Shown in pieces: positions 61,459-64,000 of a stretch of DNA of 64,000 nucleotides (its first letter is position 1; every line of letters starts with the position of its first letter). This DNA comes from Planctomycetaceae bacterium (GTDB lineage: Bacteria > Planctomycetota > Planctomycetia > Planctomycetales > Planctomycetaceae). Below the pieces are notes generated by a model that did not search any database, was not told the DNA's origin, and saw nothing but the letters and a program-made list of their open reading frames with translations. The DNA lies in NCBI GenBank assembly GCA_021732785.1, contig JAKFUG010000032.1:1-64000 (forward strand), written 5' to 3'. Made by a program: the position numbers and the translations under genes.

Positions 61459-62994
61459 GTGATTCGCCATCAAGTTCACTGTGCTGCTGTCATTCTGCTG
61501 CTCCTGAGCGGCTGTGGCGGCTGTTCCCGATCGACGACAACGGCACCGGTCGCGCCTGCGGCGACGGTCTCGCCACCGAATCCGTATCTGGAAGGCTGGG
61601 AGAAGCCCGCGGCGGCACTGTTTCTCTCCGGCGAGCAGTTCGGCTATCTCGAACCGTGCGGATGCAGCCTCACACAATCCGGCGGATTGGCCCGTCGCGC
61701 CAGCCTCGAAGCGATGCTGCGCGAAAAAGGTTGGCCGCTCGCCGGGCTCGATCTCGGCGGCACGCTCAAACGCGCGCGCCGTCAGGATCAGGTCAAGTTT
61801 GAGGCCATTCTCAGCGGACTGAAAGAAATCGGTTACCAGGCCGTCGGAGCCGGGACCGCGGAGTTGCATCTGCCGCCCGGTGATTTGCTGCGTCTGTTTA
61901 GTGAGGGCGATGGCATTCCCCTGGGCGGATTGCTCGTGTCGGCGAATGTGACGTTGTTTGACACCCCGGATTTGGGCGTGCCTCAACGGTTCCGCGTGTT
62001 CGAACTCGGCGGTAAAAAAATCGGTGTGACATCGGTCCTTGGCAGGAAAGGGGCGGAAGAAGTCGCTCCGGACGGCGTGCAAACCAACATCAAAGTGACC
62101 GATCCCATCGCCGCGCTGGATGCCGTGCTGCCGACACTCACCGCGGAGAAGCCCGACCTGCTGGTGCTGCTCGCGCATGGTTCCACGGACGAAGCGAAGG
62201 CATGGGCTCAACATTTCCCGCAGTTTCAGGTCGTGCTGACCACCGGCGGTCCGGAAGACCCCAGCGAAAAGCCGACCGTTGTCGGTGAAACGTGGGTCTT
62301 GGAAGCCGGCCACAAAGGGAAACACATCGGCGTGCTGGGATTCTATCCCGATGCGAAACCGCCGTTGAAGTGGGAACTGATTCAGCTCGATAACGTCCGC
62401 TTCCAAAACGACCTGCGGATGGATGTGCTGATGAGCAACTATCAGCAGCAACTCAAGGACCTGGATCTCGCGCGGTCCGATGAAATCCTCGTTCCGCATC
62501 CCAGCGGCGATAAGTTCGCCGGCGCGAAAGTCTGCGGTGAATGTCACACGAAAGCGTATGCCAAGTGGGAAAAGAGCAAGCATGCTCACGCCTTTGAGAC
62601 GCTGGTGAAAGGCCGTAAGGGCCAGGAGGCGACGTGGGTCTCGCGGATTTACGATCCCGATTGCCTGTGTTGCCACGTCACCGGTTGGGACCCGGAGAAC
62701 GTCGTGCGGTTCGAATCGGGGTACCTCGATCAGGCATCGACCGCGCATCTCGCCGGGCAACAATGCGAGAATTGCCACGGCCCCGGTCAGAAGCACACCG
62801 ATCTGGAACGCGCCTTTAAGAAAGATTTGAAATCCGTCGACAGAGACATGCTGAATGCCGCCCGCGCCGCAGCGAAATTGAATTCGGCGACCGTCGAAGC
62901 CAAGGTCTGCAAGAACTGTCACGATTACGAAAACAGCCCGAAGTTCGAGTTCAAAAAGTACTGGGGAGAAATCCACCATCCGTGGAAGGATTGA
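61459..62994 (+). CDS. Tetraheme cytochrome c554-like lipoprotein with degenerate phosphatase-like domain
   Basis: GTG 61459 has GGGAGGGG just upstream, giving 511 residues with a lipoprotein signal (LLLLSGC). Residues about 35-320 resemble the UshA/SoxB metallophosphatase fold (EPCGCSLTQSGGLARRASL, ... VGAGTAELHL, LLVLLAHGSTDEA), but the metal-binding GNHD motif is absent. The C-terminal 160 residues have four CXXCH heme sites (CGECH, CLCCH, CENCH, CKNCH) in a cytochrome c554-type pattern. It should be a surface or periplasmic electron-transfer protein. An ATG at 61399 would also be in frame but lacks a ribosome-binding site. Confidence 0.87.
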   Translation: MIRHQVHCAAVILLLLSGCGGCSRSTTTAPVAPAATVSPPNPYLEGWEKPAAALFLSGEQFGYLEPCGCSLTQSGGLARRASLEAMLREKGWPLAGLDLGGTLKRARRQDQVKFEAILSGLKEIGYQAVGAGTAELHLPPGDLLRLFSEGDGIPLGGLLVSANVTLFDTPDLGVPQRFRVFELGGKKIGVTSVLGRKGAEEVAPDGVQTNIKVTDPIAALDAVLPTLTAEKPDLLVLLAHGSTDEAKAWAQHFPQFQVVLTTGGPEDPSEKPTVVGETWVLEAGHKGKHIGVLGFYPDAKPPLKWELIQLDNVRFQNDLRMDVLMSNYQQQLKDLDLARSDEILVPHPSGDKFAGAKVCGECHTKAYAKWEKSKHAHAFETLVKGRKGQEATWVSRIYDPDCLCCHVTGWDPENVVRFESGYLDQASTAHLAGQQCENCHGPGQKHTDLERAFKKDLKSVDRDMLNAARAAAKLNSATVEAKVCKNCHDYENSPKFEFKKYWGEIHHPWKD

Positions 62995-63006
62995 CGCTCC
63001 CGGAAG

Positions 63007-63028
63007 CCCAGGGATTCTGATCCCTGGG
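63007..63028 (+). terminator. Short hairpin after cytochrome gene
   Basis: Arms 63007-63014 and 63021-63028 (8 bases) pair perfectly around a 6-base loop, 12 bases after the stop codon, followed by TCTCTT. A weak intrinsic terminator or RNA-end hairpin is likely. Confidence 0.45.
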
Positions 63029-63049
63029 TCTCTTCACTGAAAGACCACA

Positions 63050-63364
63050 ATGAGTGCTCCTCCGACCGGTCTCCGTGCGCTGCGCGATCGTGGCGTGCTC
63101 GAAATCACGTGGCCCGAAGGCCCGCCGGTGGCGCTATCGTTTTTCGATGTCCGCTGTGCCTGCCCGTGCGCGGTGTGCATCGACGAAATCACCGGCGCTC
63201 CCCTGCTCCGCCCGGAAACGGTGCCGAAGAATATCGCCCCGATTGAACTCGGCTATTCCGGTCATTATGCCCTGCGGGTGACGTGGAGCGACGGCCACGC
63301 TTCCGGACTTTACACATGGGATCGCCTCCGCGCTCTGTCGGATCGGGCATCGTCGGCAGGCTAA
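63050..63364 (+). CDS. DUF971 domain protein
   Basis: This 104-residue protein is a stand-alone DUF971 (gamma-butyrobetaine hydroxylase-like N-terminal) domain: VLEITWPEGPPVALSFFDVRCACPCAVC near residues 17-43, and LGYSGHYALRVTWSDGHASGLYTWDRLRAL at the end. The Cys-x-Cys-xx-Cys cluster could bind zinc or an Fe-S cluster; related proteins occur near Fe-S assembly genes. It lies downstream of the cytochrome gene. Confidence 0.9.
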   Translation: MSAPPTGLRALRDRGVLEITWPEGPPVALSFFDVRCACPCAVCIDEITGAPLLRPETVPKNIAPIELGYSGHYALRVTWSDGHASGLYTWDRLRALSDRASSAG

Positions 63365-63366
63365 AG

Positions 63367-63438
63367 CGTCGGGGCGGGGGCCCCGACCGATGTTGGTGTA
63401 AAACGACATATTCATAGGTCGGGGCCCCCGCCCCGACG
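63367..63438. repeat. Palindromic repeat family, copy 4 (GTCGGGGC type)
   Basis: Arms 63367-63388 and 63417-63438 are exact 22-base inverted repeats around a 28-base spacer. It starts two bases after the DUF971 stop. The arms match copy 1 most closely. Confidence 0.92.
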
Positions 63439-63479
63439 TTTTGAATTTCTTCATCCTCAGTTTTCGGATCGTTCCGCCG

Positions 63480-64000
63480 GTGTATGAAGTCGAACTGAAA
63501 TTCGCCGTCGCCGATGCGCAGGGACTCTACTCGCAGTTAGAAAAACTCGGTGCGAACTGGAGTCCGCCGGTGTTTCAGTGCGATCAATACTTCGCGCATC
63601 CGTCTCGCGATTTCGCTGCCACTGATGAAGCCTTGCGGCTCCGCTCCGTCGGTGACGAGCACATTCTGACCTACAAAGGTCCGGTGCTCGATCGGCTCAC
63701 GAAGACTCGCCGCGAAATCGAAACCCCGCTGGCAATCGGTTCCGCCGCCGCGGAATCGTGTCAGGAAACATTGGTGCTGCTGGGTTTCCGCCCGGTGCGG
63801 CGCGTCGAAAAACGACGGCGGTCGGCCACGCTGGTTTGGCAACAAACTTCGATCACCTGCGCCTGGGACGAAGTGCCGCCGCTCGGTGTCTATGTGGAAT
63901 TTGAGATCGTCACCGACGACGCCGGTCGCGCGGCTGCCGCGGAGACAATTCTCGCCCTCGCCGCGTCATTGGGGCTGACGCAATCCGAGCATCGATCGTA
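63480..64000 (+). CDS. CYTH-domain protein (class IV adenylate cyclase/thiamine triphosphatase-like), 3' end missing
   Basis: A GTG at 63480 opens a frame that runs to the window end without a stop (173 codons seen). It starts MYEVELKFAV, containing the ExExK motif that marks CYTH enzymes, which act on triphosphates. Further family features are CDQYF, ALRLRSVGDEHILTYKGPV, RREIET, and VEKRRRSATLVW, with CAWDEVPPLGVYVEFEI near the C-terminus. The visible part is nearly the full family length. Function could be CyaB-type adenylate cyclase, triphosphatase or polyphosphatase; sequence alone does not decide. Confidence 0.87.
   Translation, partial: MYEVELKFAVADAQGLYSQLEKLGANWSPPVFQCDQYFAHPSRDFAATDEALRLRSVGDEHILTYKGPVLDRLTKTRREIETPLAIGSAAAESCQETLVLLGFRPVRRVEKRRRSATLVWQQTSITCAWDEVPPLGVYVEFEIVTDDAGRAAAAETILALAASLGLTQSEHRS

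Noticed and set aside
61270-62979. 569-residue minus-strand open frame
   Set aside because: It is antisense to the tetraheme cytochrome gene, which has four CXXCH motifs and a lipoprotein signal.

Overview
The window is about 64 kb of GC-rich chromosomal DNA that almost certainly comes from a planctomycete (order Planctomycetales or a close relative). The evidence is the gene content: two DUF1501 proteins with Tat signals, a large DUF1549/DUF1553 cytochrome-type protein, a two-copy pre-peptidase (PPC) protein, a DUF1080 lipoprotein, a PQQ-type glucose/sorbosone dehydrogenase, DUF1573, a zinc-ribbon membrane serine protease and many large secreted hydrolases. These are typical of planctomycete genomes. 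Genes sit on both strands in short operons, with many GTG starts and ATGA/GTGA overlaps. No rRNA, tRNA, CRISPR array, transposase or integrase was seen.

Layout. 1-6.1 kb: an RRM RNA-binding protein, an ABC exporter pair, a tandem universal stress protein, a cysteine desulfurase and a secreted thioredoxin. 6.5-13.7 kb: HrpB helicase, a secreted transglutaminase-like protein, PurQ, a small membrane protein, a secreted coiled-coil protein and a DUF1080 lipoprotein. 13.9-18.9 kb: a lone flagellin, a YgiN-like monooxygenase, Hsp20, a membrane protein with a highly charged tail and a MarR regulator. 18.9-26.8 kb: a minus-strand operon DUF1549/1553 - DUF1501 - PPC, with a toxin-antitoxin (TA) module at each gene junction (three modules in all), one of them flanked by a 107-bp direct repeat of the preceding gene's 3' end. 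27.1-36.9 kb: sugar dehydrogenase, XseA, a membrane-anchored trypsin-like protease, a repeat-rich spacer, an NtrC-type regulator with its histidine kinase, and PspA. 37-43.1 kb: an 1181-residue membrane protein, a fourth TA module whose toxin carries an in-frame stop, and ProS. 43.4-46.5 kb: a LysR-like regulator divergent from an orphan VirD4/TraG-type ATPase. 46.8-53.6 kb: secreted alpha/beta hydrolases, a PHP phosphoesterase, a second DUF1501 protein and a VOC protein. 53.7-55.7 kb: a cyclic-di-AMP (ydaO-type) riboswitch upstream of a KimA-like APC transporter with a C-terminal USP-like domain. 55.8-64 kb: a TPR protein, a WecA-type sugar-phosphate transferase with an O-antigen-ligase-like protein, DUF1573, a tetraheme cytochrome lipoprotein, DUF971 and a CYTH-domain protein cut by the window end.

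Intergenic spaces carry many hairpin-forming palindromes. The clearest family (about 70-77 bp, arms starting GTCGGGGC) has four copies; others are a perfect 30-bp inverted repeat, a 24-bp inverted repeat and a 127-bp imperfect one. They lie mostly at gene ends and look like REP/MITE-type dispersed repeats that may double as terminators.

The most interesting features are the riboswitch-controlled potassium-type transporter, which links cyclic-di-AMP signalling to ion or osmotic control in a planctomycete, and the three TA modules threaded into one secreted-protein operon, with a duplication scar suggesting how one arrived. All calls come from reading the sequence; no database search was run.
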